DNA of 64,000 nucleotides. Origin: Cryptomeria japonica (Eukaryota > Streptophyta > Pinopsida > Cupressales > Cupressaceae). The notes under the pieces are model-generated. The model was given only the letters and a program-made list of their open reading frames with translations, made no database searches and was not told where the DNA came from. The DNA lies in assembly GCF_030272615.1 (NCBI RefSeq), contig NC_081415.1, forward strand, positions 366,053,667 through 366,117,666, written 5' to 3'. Shown here one piece after another: positions 24,236 through 35,577 of this stretch. The position numbers were made by a program, and so were the translations under genes. Each line of letters begins with the position of its first letter. The stretch's first letter is position 1.

Positions 24236-25951
24236 CACTACTCCTAACGATGCAAGTTGCTCAAAATGATTTCAATATTCAATTGTACAATGAACAAAGA
24301 AAGTTTGATACATCTTCTCTATCAATTGAACAATATTAAATGCTTGAAACAATAAAGTGTCAAATCGGTTAAGTGTGAGAGCCATGAATGTGTGATGATT
24401 TATTTAATCAAGGTGGCATGAGGGGATCAAAATGATGGCATTAAGTGGGGGACGATCTAGAAGTTCCTTCTAGAGATATCAGCATTAAATGCGTATGAAG
24501 GAAATTCATCTTGAGATATCAACAACTTCACCAGGGACATCAACAATCTGCTTTCCTACATGCTATGACTTCACATTGATTACGACTCTAACATTATTGG
24601 CATTGGTGAAGTAACATCAACAAAGCCACAAGATTGAATTTAATGATCAAGGAATTGTATTGGAATATTGACTAAAAGGACATCAGAGTGCAACGAACTC
24701 ATCTCTCACAACTAGCAAGTTCATTCTTGTCATAGTGGATTCACTTACACGTGTTGATTTCACTTTGACCCGATTGCAACAAATTCATCAATTGGTTATA
24801 CTCAACAATTCATGTAAGAAAAGGAGGTGATTTTTGTGTGTGTGAAAAGTGGAATAAGTCTCTGTAAGCTATAAGACACAACACTTCAATTAAGTCATTA
24901 CATGTATGGTTAGATAGATATAAGCATGAATATGAAAACCATAACAAATCGACTAATTGCCTTGTAAAAGATGTGAGTATAAGATTGCTCTCAGATTTGT
25001 ATAAGCAATACCAGTGACTAGACTACACCAAGACAAAGGATTTAATCTATATGAGCATGATATTAAGCTAAATGGATGCAAGATCAATGAAAGATTCAAG
25101 AAATATGGATTCAAGCAATCATGAAAATATGCAAAAAGAAATTAAACTAAGATACAATAATCTCAAAAAGCAAGCACAATAATCTTGAATGACTCTAGAG
25201 TGAAAAGTGTATAATAATAAATCTCCAGGGTGTTTTGAATGAGAGTTGAAGGCTGAATTTATAGAGAATCACAAGAGAGATCAAGAAAAAGCACAATTTA
25301 GGATTAATTGAAATAATTGAGAAATTAGATTCAGTTAACCTTGAGATAGATTCCAATTATAGTTTAACTGAAATGCATTCATAAAAGAAGTTTGAGTTTG
25401 CATTAGAAATAAGAATTAATTAATTCCATGCACTTGAGATAAAAATATGTAACTCTTTGATTTATTCAAGAAAAGAGTCTTTTCAATGCAACTGAAGTTC
25501 TTTTCTCAAAAGCTTTGAGTTCCAATTTTAGAGAATGATTAAATTCATTTAATTACTTTTTCTGATTTCAAGTTAATCTCAATTTAGAAGAATATCTCAA
25601 GTTTGATTTCTCTCAATCCAATTCTTTTATTTTATTTTCAATTTAACTCTTGCTTTGTGATTAATTCCTCTTTTGCAGTAAATTAATTCCTTTTTTATGA
25701 TTAATGGCAAATTTATTTATTAATTAAATATGCTAGGATATTTAAAAAATTAAATAGGATAATTGATCAAAATGATTTTTTTGGAATGATTTAATTAATA
25801 TAGAGTAATTGACTTGCCATGTGACATTTGATGATTGAAGGATTAATTAATTGTGCGCTCAAAATTGATTTAATTGCCTTTGGTTAGGACCTTGGTGATG
25901 TTGTCGAAATTAGGGGGTCATGGTTTAGGTGACCATTTTTAGGGTATTATA
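24236..25951 (-). repeat. LTR-like AT-rich region next to PMD copy B
   Basis: On the minus strand the LTR appears to start at 25951 (TATAATACCCTAAAAATGG, comparable to TGTAGACACCTAAAAATG at 13025) and to run left through AT-rich sequence. The left end is not resolved; part of the stretch may belong to neighbouring elements. No coding region. Confidence 0.4.
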
Positions 25952-26000
25952 TTTTCCCCTCTTTGAATTAATGCGCGAGCAACGCGTTGGTTCAAAGAAT
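25952..26000 (-). other. Polypurine-tract block upstream of PMD copy B
   Basis: Minus strand has AATTCAAAGAGGGGAAAA directly before the LTR start. On the plus strand it reads TTTTCCCCTCTTTGAA, then AACGCGTTG and TTCAAAG, matching blocks upstream of PMD copies A and C. Confidence 0.55.
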
Positions 26001-26039
26001 AGTTGATATGTCTAGGAGATACCAGTTCTGAACTTGATT

Positions 26040-26560
26040 GGTCATGAACTAGATGAAGAGCGAGGTGTTTAGCTTGATTTGAAGCGATGAAGTTGAACAG
26101 AGTTGATTAAAGTGAAACCAATCTCGAACTTGATTGAACTAGGACCAATGAAGAGCGAAAGATATTGAACTTGAACTTGATTGATCAAGAAGCGGATCTT
26201 ACTGATCTAGAACTTGATTGAACTAGACACAGTGAGCGAAGATAAAATCGATCATGAACTTGATGGATCAAGACGCGATCAGCGAAGATAAATTGTCTAG
26301 CTTGATTTGAAGTGATGAAACTGAACACCTGCTTAGATTGAGCGTGTGATCAAAGATACTCTTTAAAGTTTTGATTGAGTTTAAATGAATAATCAGCTTG
26401 ATGAAAAGTGATGAAACTGATTAACATTAAGAGATTGATTTAGATGAAGACAAATATCAGCTTGATTTGAAGTGATGAAACTAATATGCCCCTAGTGATT
26501 GATTCGATTTAGATGGTCAAGAAATCTCAACTTGGTATGAAGCGATGAAGTTGAGATACA
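26040..26560 (+). repeat. Degenerate repeats upstream of PMD copy B
   Basis: At least five loose copies of AGCTTGATTTGAAGTGATGA followed by AACTGA or AGTTGA, near 26071, 26299, 26396, 26458 and 26528, mixed with repeats of GAACTTGATTGAACTAG. They lie between the polypurine tract and the TATA box, and could be regulatory repeats. Confidence 0.6.
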
Positions 26561-26675
26561 CCTTAGCAATAAGAATTTGATTTTGTTTAGTTGAAAAATA
26601 TTTTTTCTTGACTTTTGATGAAGATTTGAAATTTTTTCTCGACTTTGAATATATGAGGTCATAAGGTCATGAGTA

Positions 26676-26688
26676 TGCCCCCTCGGGA
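26676..26688 (+). promoter_or_regulatory. Conserved upstream box TGCCCCCTCGGGA
   Basis: Identical 13-mer to the one upstream of PMD copy A (minus strand 5065-5053). It lies 363 bp before the TATA box of copy B. Confidence 0.55.
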
Positions 26689-27051
26689 GCAAAATCGAAA
26701 GATAGCAAGGGTACATGATTTCAAGCAATTGTTGGCGATGATAATGGTTTGAGCACAAATGATTCAGAGGAATTTTTGAAAATTTGGCATTGATTGATGA
26801 GAAATTGAGCGCAAAGTTGATTTGTAGAATAAAATTGAGATTCAACATTGATTACTGAGAAATTGAGCTCAATTTGAAGAAAGAATGAGCTTTTGATGAA
26901 AAGCACTAAGTGGTCCAAATTTTGTGAAATTGACTAGCAGAATGATGTTGAATTTGGATTTCAAACTTGAAAATGGAATCAGGACAGACAAATTAGCTAA
27001 GGGTACAATTTTCATGTCCATCGGAGCAAGTTGACAAATTAGGGTTCTGGC

Positions 27052-27058
27052 TATATAA
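27052..27058 (+). promoter_or_regulatory. TATA box of PMD copy B
   Basis: TATATAA in the context GGCTATATAAGGGG, 75 bp before the ATG at 27133. Confidence 0.65.
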
Positions 27059-27132
27059 GGGGTAAAAGTGTCATTTTCAATTCATTTTAACCCTCCAAGT
27101 TTGAAAATTCAAAAAACCTTCTGTGAAGAAAA

Positions 27133-29520
27133 ATGGTGGTTCCTACATAGGAGCATCAATTCGAGCGCCAGAGATGACATAATCGATCTCAGAACTATGA
27201 GCCAGCGGTAAGTGTCCAATCTTATGCCTTTTAATCATTTCATTTTTGAATTTTTGTGTTGATTTTTTGAATTTTTAGCAATGTGAAAGTTGGGTTTTAT
27301 CGATTTGTCATGCGAGATGACATCCTGTGTTGTACGACAAACTGTTTGAATTTCTTTTGTCATTTTAAGTCATTAGTTTTTTTGCTCCACATATACCCTT
27401 GTATCGTACGAGCTTGTTATGAACCATTTTGTCATTCTAGGGCTTGTTTCATGTCGTATCAGAGTCTTTTGTTGTACTACGCCCATTCCTGACTTGTACA
27501 CATTTCTACCTCTACTGTATTATGTCGTTTAGAAAACAGTGAGCATTCTTGAGTGTGCAAACTTGAAAATTTGATTTTGCAATTAATGTATTTGGATTTG
27601 CGTGATGTTTTACTTGTCTTGTAGCATAATTTGAAATGTTGTCTGATGATCTGTTGTTTGATTCTTGCAGGTTTGACTACCTCACGTTATTTTCAGATGT
27701 GTCTATCCACTGACTATGACATTAGTTCATGAGTTATCTGATATAGACAGAGCACATATTGATTTGTGCGGATTGATTCATGTTTTACAGATGCCAAATA
27801 TCTATGTGAGTCACGGGATGCTCACTGCACTTGTTGAGAGATTCCATTCTGAGAATAACACATTTCATTTTCTAGTTGGGGAGATGACTATTACTCCTAA
27901 GGATGTATATAGGATTCTCTGGATTCCATTTGCTGGGGATAAGGTGGATTATGATTCAGCATAGCATCCTGGCCTATTAGCTTAGAGGCATGTATTTCAT
28001 GATGCAGACATTCTTACATAGTCTATCAGTTGGGATGACATGATGGCCAGGTACAGTGATCGGTTTCCACCAGCATGCGTCTTAGCAGGGTTCATCAGTT
28101 GTTTTCTTATGTCAGATAGGGGACAACAAGGTTTCTTATGCAGCCGAGGCAGGATGCTAGAGAGGCTTGTGGAGCACCCTTAAAGATTAGGATGGGGTTC
28201 TTGTATTCTAGCACACATGTATCATGAGATGCATGAGATTTTCTATCAGGAGGGGAAGAGCATGGTTGCAGGTGTTTTGATATTATAGATATGGACCTAG
28301 GAGCACCTCCTAGTTTGCAGACCGATTTTGGATGATGCCAGAGATCCACAATAGCCGACTGTTTATAGCTACTCTGGATACATTACTCAACCCCATCTAG
28401 ATGAGACAAATTATTGGAGACGATAGCTAGACGATCTTATAGTTATGATATGGAGACCGTACAGGGGTCTTGATCCTTGGGATGACTAGAGAGCTGTTCG
28501 TAGGGACCTATTCATGACTCATCCTTTCATAGGTAGATCAGTGACAATGCTCAAGCGATTTGTTGTTACTCGAGTGATGAGGTAGTATGGTAGACCTCAG
28601 GGGATCTCGTAGGAGTTTACCGCATACGCGCGTTATGCAGATGAGGAGAGGCAGGGATGGGTGTCGAGGATATCATACGCCCTAGATATGCAGAAGCTGA
28701 CTAGGTTACAATGAATGAGATCAGATTATTTAGACGATATTGCAAATGCGGGGGTATTGCCCCAGTACAGGGATTGGTTTCAACAGCATCCTTTCTTGAG
28801 ATTTATTGATCCAGCAGAGTAGGCACCTCGTATAGAGGAGGTTGAGGATGATTCCCCCGCGCAGGGACATGGATAGGGTCATAGGCAGGGATAGAGAGTC
28901 GAGGCTCTGAGGTGTACAGATGGCGATCCTAGCACTAGCAGCAATAGGGTGGTAGTTGGGGGTAGGTAGCAGCAGAGAAGAGAGGGTGGATCCCTAAGGG
29001 CTGTTAGCGTGAGGCTGAGTGGAGCTAGGGTACCTGAGGGTGGTGGTGAGGAGTAGCGAGTAGCTCCTAGACAGGTGAGACAAAGGAGAGATGAGCAAGG
29101 GGAGTTGGAGGTGGAGATGGAGGTGGTGATGGAGGTGGAGAGCCTATGAGGGAGTAGGGGATGGATGCAGCATGGTCGATGAGAGCATGTTTGGCAGGTC
29201 TGCAATCAGAGTTGACAGTGGCACAGACATAGCTGGTGGAGAAAAACCAACAGCTAGTAGAGCAGAGGGCTGAGTGTGATTGTCAGATCGCAGAGATGAG
29301 GGTTGAGATAGATGCTTTGCGGTAAGAGGTACTCCATCAAACGAGTTGGACAACCTACTATGTTGCAGTGTATAGCATAGCGGTTCTAGTAGCGCAACAG
29401 GTTGTACCCTACTTGCAGTACATGGCATGGTCTGAGGGAGCTCAGGCACCTCGTCAGGACCCTGGTCAGCAGGCTCCACCTCCTCCATCGATTGGCAATG
29501 AGGGAGAGGCAAAGAGCTAG
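27133..29520 (+). pseudogene. PMD gene copy B, broken
   Basis: Exon 1 is 27133-27207 (75 nt, a TAG at codon 6), donor GTAAGT at 27208, intron 463 nt, acceptor TTCTTGCAG ending 27670, exon 2 from 27671. Exon 2 has the PMD signature: LTALVERFHSENNTFHF, VGEMTITPKDVYRILWIPFAG, then W-T-x-E-H, FVVTRVMRQYGRPQGI and WFQQHPFLRFIDPAE. A Gly/Glu-rich linker follows, and a C-terminal coiled coil (LVEKNQQLVEQRAECDCQIA). Final TAG at 29518-29520. Many TAG stops and at least one frameshift. A Ty3 RNase H/integrase lies downstream on the opposite strand, so the gene is antisense to that element. Confidence 0.78.
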
Positions 29521-31085
29521 ATTTTTTTGTGTAGCTCTTAGATTTTTGTGTAGACACACCCATTTTTTGTAGCCCTTACGATTCTTACTCCAATGGGAGT
29601 TTGTATATGTCAATTGACATTATTTTGTACCCCGAGATATTGATAATTATATACATGAGACCTTGATTTGACTTCATTATACTTGTTTTGACTGATTTAT
29701 GAGATGTCTTTCTATATGCTTTATTCTATATGTATGCATATCTTTTCAGTATGGATGTAATGCAAATGAATATGGATGTTTTTTTTTTTTTTTCTTTTCA
29801 TATGCAAATAAAATGAATGAATGAAAATGAGTATCTAGGAATGCAAATTTGTTATTTTTCTATGCAATAATATGAATGAAAATGAATGCATGAATCTATA
29901 TAAAATGCTTATGTATGTAGCTAACATCTCAATACACAAGTACTCGATCGGAGAAATGATGAAAAAGAGACCACTTAGCTAAGAAATGATGATGCTTCCA
30001 ACTCTCATTCAGAAGATAAAGAGATCATTGTTACCATACCAAAATCACTCTAAATTCACAAAATGCAGAATGAAATGCAAAAATGAGATGCAACCTAGAC
30101 CTAGTCATTGGATTTGAAATGCTTAAGTTTCATCACTGAGCGTTAACAAACATAGCAGGCATATTAGAGTTTCTTTCTTTTCATGTGCAATATTAATTAT
30201 CTTTTCCACAATGACCCTGTTTTTGTTCATATCCTTGGACAGATTTTGCAAGGGCTCGGATTGCATGATAAATAAATTCCCTTAAAATAGACAAAGAAAT
30301 GATGTGAACCTCCCTGTAGCATACAAATAAGCGAAGTCGAGGTATGTGTGGCGATTTCACCTTGATGTTAAGGATCTTATCACAGACACCCGGCTGATTA
30401 GATGTTTCCAGATCATCAAAATCATTCCTACAAGTAGAAAATAAAGAAAATATTATGCCCCCAATCCTTGCTCCTCTTAGTCAAGATAGACTTCCTCGAG
30501 TTACTCAGAGGGATAATAATCGAAAACCAATATAAAAGACAACACACCAAAAAAACTTTCATGCATAGCTCAAACTGTTTAGTGATTATTTTCAGTAATG
30601 TTGTTTGCTTGTGTACTCAGTGATAAAACTCTTCAGTAGTTAGGAGATAGGTGACTGACTCAGAGTGGATGACCAGGTTTCACTAACATAAAGTTGACTT
30701 GGTTGATACTGCTTAGGACATGTAATGTGCTCTGTCGATTAACCTAAGACTAGGAAATTAATCATTTTCAAGCCATGAGGGTTCCAGCCAACCAAAGTGT
30801 CACAAAAGTGATTGAAATATATGTACAAGCGAAAGTGTAGATGCATGAAAGCAAGAATGCCAACGTTGCGTTGATAGATGGAGCGCTTGAGTACAAGAGG
30901 CGCCTATTTGCTAGGTTTTCACCCACTTGGCAAAAATATCTTCTTTTTTTTTTTTTACCAAGGTGCCTATTTACCAGGTTTTCACTAGGGCATTTTCTCT
31001 CTATCTCTCTTTTTTTTTTTTCAAGACTTTTTATGATTTTTTTCAGGACTTTTTTCAGCTGTACAGGTTGCTGGAGTAGAGAATG
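29521..31085. other. Noncoding stretch between PMD copy B and the opposing pol
   Basis: AT-rich, with a TATG/ATGAATG-rich tail (29,640-29,930) like those after PMD copies A and C. No gene supported. Long T-runs occur at about 29780-29793, 30945-30957 and 31011-31022. Confidence 0.45.
30899..30985 (+). repeat. Short direct duplication
   Basis: GGCGCCTATTTGCTAGG at 30899 and AGGTGCCTATTTACCAGG at 30961, each continuing TTTTCAC, form a 62-bp-spaced direct repeat. Each copy is followed by a pyrimidine-rich run. Confidence 0.6.
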
Positions 31086-32549
31086 CTAAGTAAATAATTT
31101 CTTCAAATGGATGGTGTTAATTGGTTCACGGAGTTGTTCTCCTTCCGATGTTAAGAGCTAATAGGAACCAGAGCCAAATACTGTCGTAACGATATAGGGA
31201 CCTAGTCAGTTGGGTTCAAAATTCCCTTTGTTGTCTCGAAACTGTTGATTTTTAGGATTTTCTCTCAGAACTAGGTCACCAACCTGAAATTATCTTTGTC
31301 GAACCTTCTTGTTATATCCTTTGGACTTTCTCTTTTGATACACTCTCAAATGATCAACCGCCACTTGTTGACGTTCATCCAACAATTCGAGTTCTTGCAA
31401 TCTAGATATTCTATAGTCTTCATCAGTAACAAGACCTTGCAAAGAAACTCTTAAAGATGGTATTTCCACTTCAATAGGTAATACTGCTTAGGATACATAC
31501 ACCAAAGAAAAAGGTGTAGCCCCAGTAGGTGTTCTAATACTTGTTCTATAAGCCCATAATGCAGGATTGAGCTGCAGATGCCAATCCTTCCCAGATTTGT
31601 TTATTGTTCTGTGTAAAATAGTCAACGGGTTTTTGTTAGATGCCTCAGCTTGTCCATTACCTTGAGGGTAATATATGGATGACCAGTGTCGTTTAATTTT
31701 GAATTTATTACAGAGCTCATCTAGATCTTTATTCTTGAATTGTCCTCCATTGTCATTCACGATGGATGAAGGTATCCCATGCCTACAAATGATATAGTTA
31801 AGGATGAACATAGCTACTTGTTTACCGATTTCTTTGATGAGCGGAACCGCTTCTACCCACTTAGTGAAATAATCAGTGGAAATTATGATAAACTTGTGTC
31901 CACTAGATGATGTAGGATATATTTGACCAATGAGATCAAACACCCATTGCTGAAAAGGCCAATGTGTAATGAAGGGTATGAGATCCCTTGGTGGAGCATG
32001 TATGAGATTCCCATGTAGCTGACACTTCTCACAAGTTTTAGAAAACTTTATAGGGTCTTTCTCCATGTCTGGCCAGTAGTAGCTAGCCCTTAGTAGTTTT
32101 CGAGCTAAAGTAAGACCACTCGAATGAGATCCACAAATACCTTCATGGACTTTCGATAATGCACGTTTAGAATCTTCATTTTCTAGATACCTAAGAAATG
32201 TACCATCCAAACCTCGCCGAAACCAATCATTAGCAATGATGACGTATCGTGAAGCATTTCAGGTTAGGTTCCTTTTCTCATTACGGGTAAGATTTTTTGG
32301 GACGATTTGGTCTCGTAGATAAGAGTAAATATGGCTGTAGCGAGATGAGTCATGTCTAATAATAGAACAAACCATTTGGGACTCTAGAGAATCATAGGAA
32401 GGGTAATGTAACTCTTCCACAAGGAATTCAAAGCAAAAATTAGACTCTTGTAACTCTGGTATGGATGCCAAGGTGGCCATAGCATTTGTTGCTCTGTTTG
32501 CGGATCTGGGAATATGCTGAAATGACACAAAAGTAAAATATTTCTTGAG
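31086..32549 (-). pseudogene. Tat/Ogre-like Ty3 RNase H end and integrase
   Basis: Minus-strand pol fragment. The right edge holds the end of RNase H (VSFQHIPRSANRATNAMATL); the Asp usual in A-D-A-M-A is Asn. Integrase (32210-31488) has the zinc domain (HEGICGSHSSGLTL...CEKCQLHG) and the core with D in WVFDLIGQIYP, D in VNDNGGQFKNKDL and E in GNGQAEASNK, so D-D-E is intact over 240 codons. The integrase tail continues to 31086 (GDLVLRENPKNQQFRDNKG, then PINTIHLKKLFT) with TAG at W or Q codons. It is cut at 32549 by a truncated LTR. It runs opposite to PMD copy B. Confidence 0.85.
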
Positions 32550-32720
32550 GAATGTAACAACAAGATAAGTCCACAAAAGGTGGAAATTCTCCTACACACA
32601 CTATTCCAATGTGGCAAAAACACCCAAGTGTCTCATACCCAAACTACTATGAAATGCATTTCCTAAGTAAACTTAAGTAACGTGTAATAATATCCATAAT
32701 GAATATTATTTACACCAACA
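32550..32720 (-). repeat. Truncated LTR of the second short LTR element
   Basis: Matches 33959-34130 from AATGTAACAACAAGATAAG to TTTACACCAACA; the other 288 bp of the LTR are missing on the left. Confidence 0.85.
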
Positions 32721-33671
32721 CCCCCCCCTTAAGTGCAACTGAGGGGAATGCACTTAAGTCTACAATGCAACTAAGCAATGCAAGATGGGTCCTGGCTACT
32801 AGGCCATGTTAGGTACCCATGTACAAATTAAAATGCATGCAAACCAATGCAATGAAATCTCTCACAAAGCAGGGAAAGAGAGAAAAACCCTCCCCCAAAA
32901 GAGAGATGAAAACCATATACAAAGAACTCTCATAGAAGAATGTGAAGGACAAAACCCCATGTGAGGAAAAAGTCCCCCCCATATGAGAGAAGATGAAAGC
33001 ACACAATGCTCTCAATGATGAATGAGAAGAACAAAAAATATGTCCCCCCCATAAGAGAGAAGAAGAGACCATGAAGCTCCACCTCAATGTCGAATCTCCT
33101 GCAATGATGGTCCACACTCCCCACCCCCCACCTTTTTTTTCTAAAAAATTTCGCTTTCTTTAAAAAAAAAAAACCCAAAAAATGCACCCCCCTTTAATAA
33201 TTTATTTATTTTTTTTAATTTTAAAAATTTTCGAAAATAATTAAAAATGAATTTTTTTATTTTTTTTTAGACCTATACCTGCAATTCCGTACGACAGGCC
33301 AAGAGGGGAGATTTTTTCAACGCGGGGTAATGGAGGCCACTTTAGATGAATAGACAGTTGATCTTGGGGTTTTGGGGTCTTCTGAGCGCAACAGTGATGA
33401 CAAATTTGGCAAAAAATGCTCCAAAATTGCAGATCGGTGCCGGGACAAGTGACCACCCTCCACCTTCAAACGACTCTAGATTTGGCCTCGGATGTTAAAT
33501 TTGAGCAAAATAAAAGGTGATTCTTAATTTCTCAAACCTCCTCAATCTAATGGTGACCTCATATCTGACCCAACAAGCTCCAATAATAACTTGCAATAGA
33601 AAGCTCCAAAATGCAAACCCCAAATTTCTCTCAATTGGCAAACTAATGGCACTCTAATGGCTCTGATACCA

Positions 33672-34130
33672 TGTGAGATTTTGCCATGATCTAGAGGCAA
33701 TGGAAAGCACAAATAAGAGATACAAAATAATGATAGGAATAAACTGTATTATATCAAGATGAAAATACTGATCAACTGAATCATCAATCGTTACATACAA
33801 TGAATATGAGTCTGCTTATATAGGCAAGGCTAATGGATATGTGAGAACACAAACATGACATGTGGCTCAATAAGAAACAAGGGTAGGTAGGAAATAGGTG
33901 TGGGTAGGTAAGAAAAACAATATAATATTCCACATGAGGTGGATCACCCATTGAATGTGGAATGTAACAACAAGATAAGTCCACAAAAGGTGGAAATTTT
34001 CCTACACACACTATCCTAATGTGGTACAAACACCCAAGTGTCTCACACCCAAACTACTATGAAATGCATTTCCTAAGAAAACTTAAGTTAAGTGTAATAA
34101 TATCCATAATGAATATTATTTACACCAACA
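33672..34130 (-). repeat. Complete LTR of the second short LTR element
   Basis: TGTGAGATTTTGCC at the left to TTTACACCAACA at the right; on the minus strand it begins TGTTGGTG and ends CTCACA. Its right 170 bp repeats 32550-32720. Confidence 0.85.
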
Positions 34131-34680
34131 AGTATGATAGAGGAGCAATTTATGACTATAGAAGAAACGTATTCACTATTGAAAAGGATGGGCAAAAGTT
34201 CACATTGATTTCTTTGAAGGAGAAAGAGAAGGAGGTGAAGAATCTGAGTCCTGAGAAAAGTTGCAGTGCTGAGAAACCAGTGGTATAGGTTATATTAGAA
34301 GATTTGCAAAAATATTTGATAGAACCGGTTGCATAGGTTATACCAAAAGGTGATTTGAAGAAAGATCTGATGGAACCAGTTGCAGAGGTTATACTGGAGG
34401 GTGACATGAGTTTGCAAAAGGATCTGATAGTTGACCTTGATGGATAAAAGAAACCGAAGGACAAAGAGCTGATGGTGACAAACTAGATGAAGTAGTGTGG
34501 TGGAACGAAATCAGAGTTGCAGAAGAAAGAAGGCAGTAAATAGAGATAATATGCAAATCTGAAGAAAAGGAAGAGAAACAGAGAGAGTCAGAGGTTAGAG
34601 AAGCCGGTTGAGGCACCAGAGGAGCTAAAGAAAAGGTTGGCAGATAAAGAAGATGTTTGGATCATAAATGAGCAATGGGG
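34131..34680 (+). pseudogene. Ty3 protease-region fragment, first copy
   Basis: Starts at the LTR edge with the end of a retropepsin domain (YDRGAIYDYRRN, then FTLISLKEKEKE) and a Lys/Glu-rich linker. It repeats 38,365-38,830, with more in-frame stops. The repeat continues to about 35,010 versus 39,200. No catalytic site is included. Confidence 0.7.
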
Positions 34681-35565
34681 TCTTTATTCTAAATCCTTTT
34701 AGATGTTCATGAGTTGTCTCTCATTGAACATCTTTTTCTACCTGGGTTGTCTTATGCAGGAGCATCCCCGATCGATGAGCAATCTTGCATCATCCAAAAA
34801 TATTTCCTTTCAGTAATGTTCTTGTTTAGTTCTTTATGTAGTTTTATGTGTTCTTACCAGTTGGCACCGGTAGTTGCTTTATTTTTGTGGTAGATCTTAT
34901 TTTTGGTTTCCAGGTGGGTTTATGTACTTAATTCTAGATTTTTAGTTCATTTGGGTTCTTTTCCAGTCAGTTATTGCTTCTGGTTGACTGTTTCTGGATT
35001 CCGTGACAATTCTTATGCTTACCGGTTGGTTTTCCTTCATTACCGGCTCGATTCTTGGCATGTGGATCTGTCTTGGGTCTTGTTTGATGTTATTTGGTGT
35101 GTGGCCAACCTTCCTGTTGAACCGCACTTCGTGGTTGTTATTTTTTGAAAATATTTCTATAATTCTTAGGCTTGACCTATTTACACGTTTCATTTTCCTG
35201 CATTGGTAAATGTAATCTTATGAGGCCGACCCAAATATGTTTCGGTGGGTATAAAATATTTATTATGTAATCATCTATAGGGGAAGAGGAAGTAGAATTG
35301 AGTATAAGGATTGAGATTTGCATTTTGTGATTTGGTTGATTCTTAGAGTCCCGGATTGGATTGTATCTGGCTGATAGCCTGCATATAACTGGTTATTGGC
35401 AGATGTTCTTTGATGAATGTCGGATGACTAACATAATTTCTAAGATATTAATATGATTTGTTTATGTAATCTTCTTATGTTTTCTTACTGCTTTCATTGT
35501 GTTTCTCTTTCTATATAAGCTAGTTGATTCTCTTTGAGGGTTTTACCGGTTATGGTTGGATCAAG
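34681..35565 (+). other. Element 3' internal sequence and probable LTR
   Basis: Up to about 35,010 it repeats 38,880-39,195. Beyond that it has LTR-like features (GTTTCGGTGGGTATAAA near 35,240; a run of CCGGTT motifs) and ends next to a primer-binding site at 35566. LTR start not resolved. Confidence 0.45.
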
Positions 35566-35577
35566 TGGTATCAAAGC
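35566..35577 (+). other. Primer-binding site, degenerate
   Basis: TGGTATCAAAGC, one mismatch to the initiator Met-tRNA complement. Followed by a leader that resembles 36,840-36,975 (GGGTGGAC, then AGATCACCGATTGAGGCAGG). Confidence 0.6.

Larger units (their letters stand above)
32550..34130 (-). mobile_element. Second short non-autonomous LTR element, left LTR truncated
   Basis: Minus-strand element: 5' LTR 33672-34130 (459 bp), primer-binding site 33660-33671 (minus strand TGGTATCAGAGC, perfect), internal 940 bp without gag or pol, polypurine tract at 32721-32733 (complement CCCCCCCCTTAAG), and only the last 171 bp of the 3' LTR (32550-32720). Internal sequence has two copies of GTCCCCCCCATANGAGAGAAG-like motif at about 32966 and 33041. 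The left LTR break fuses the element straight into RNase H of an unrelated Ty3 pol, so this edge is a rearrangement, not an insertion end. Confidence 0.82.

Noticed and set aside
26492-26918. Minus-strand ORFs of 65 and 118 codons
   Set aside because: They run opposite to PMD copy B through its upstream repeats and show no family features.
28879-29563. Minus-strand ORFs of 108 and 139 codons
   Set aside because: Antisense to the Gly/Glu-rich linker and coiled coil of PMD copy B; the Ser/Pro/Leu-rich composition is that of a reverse-complement shadow.
32809-33187. Two overlapping minus-strand ORFs rich in Phe and Ser
   Set aside because: They lie in the noncoding interior of a short LTR element, with simple repeats and no domain.
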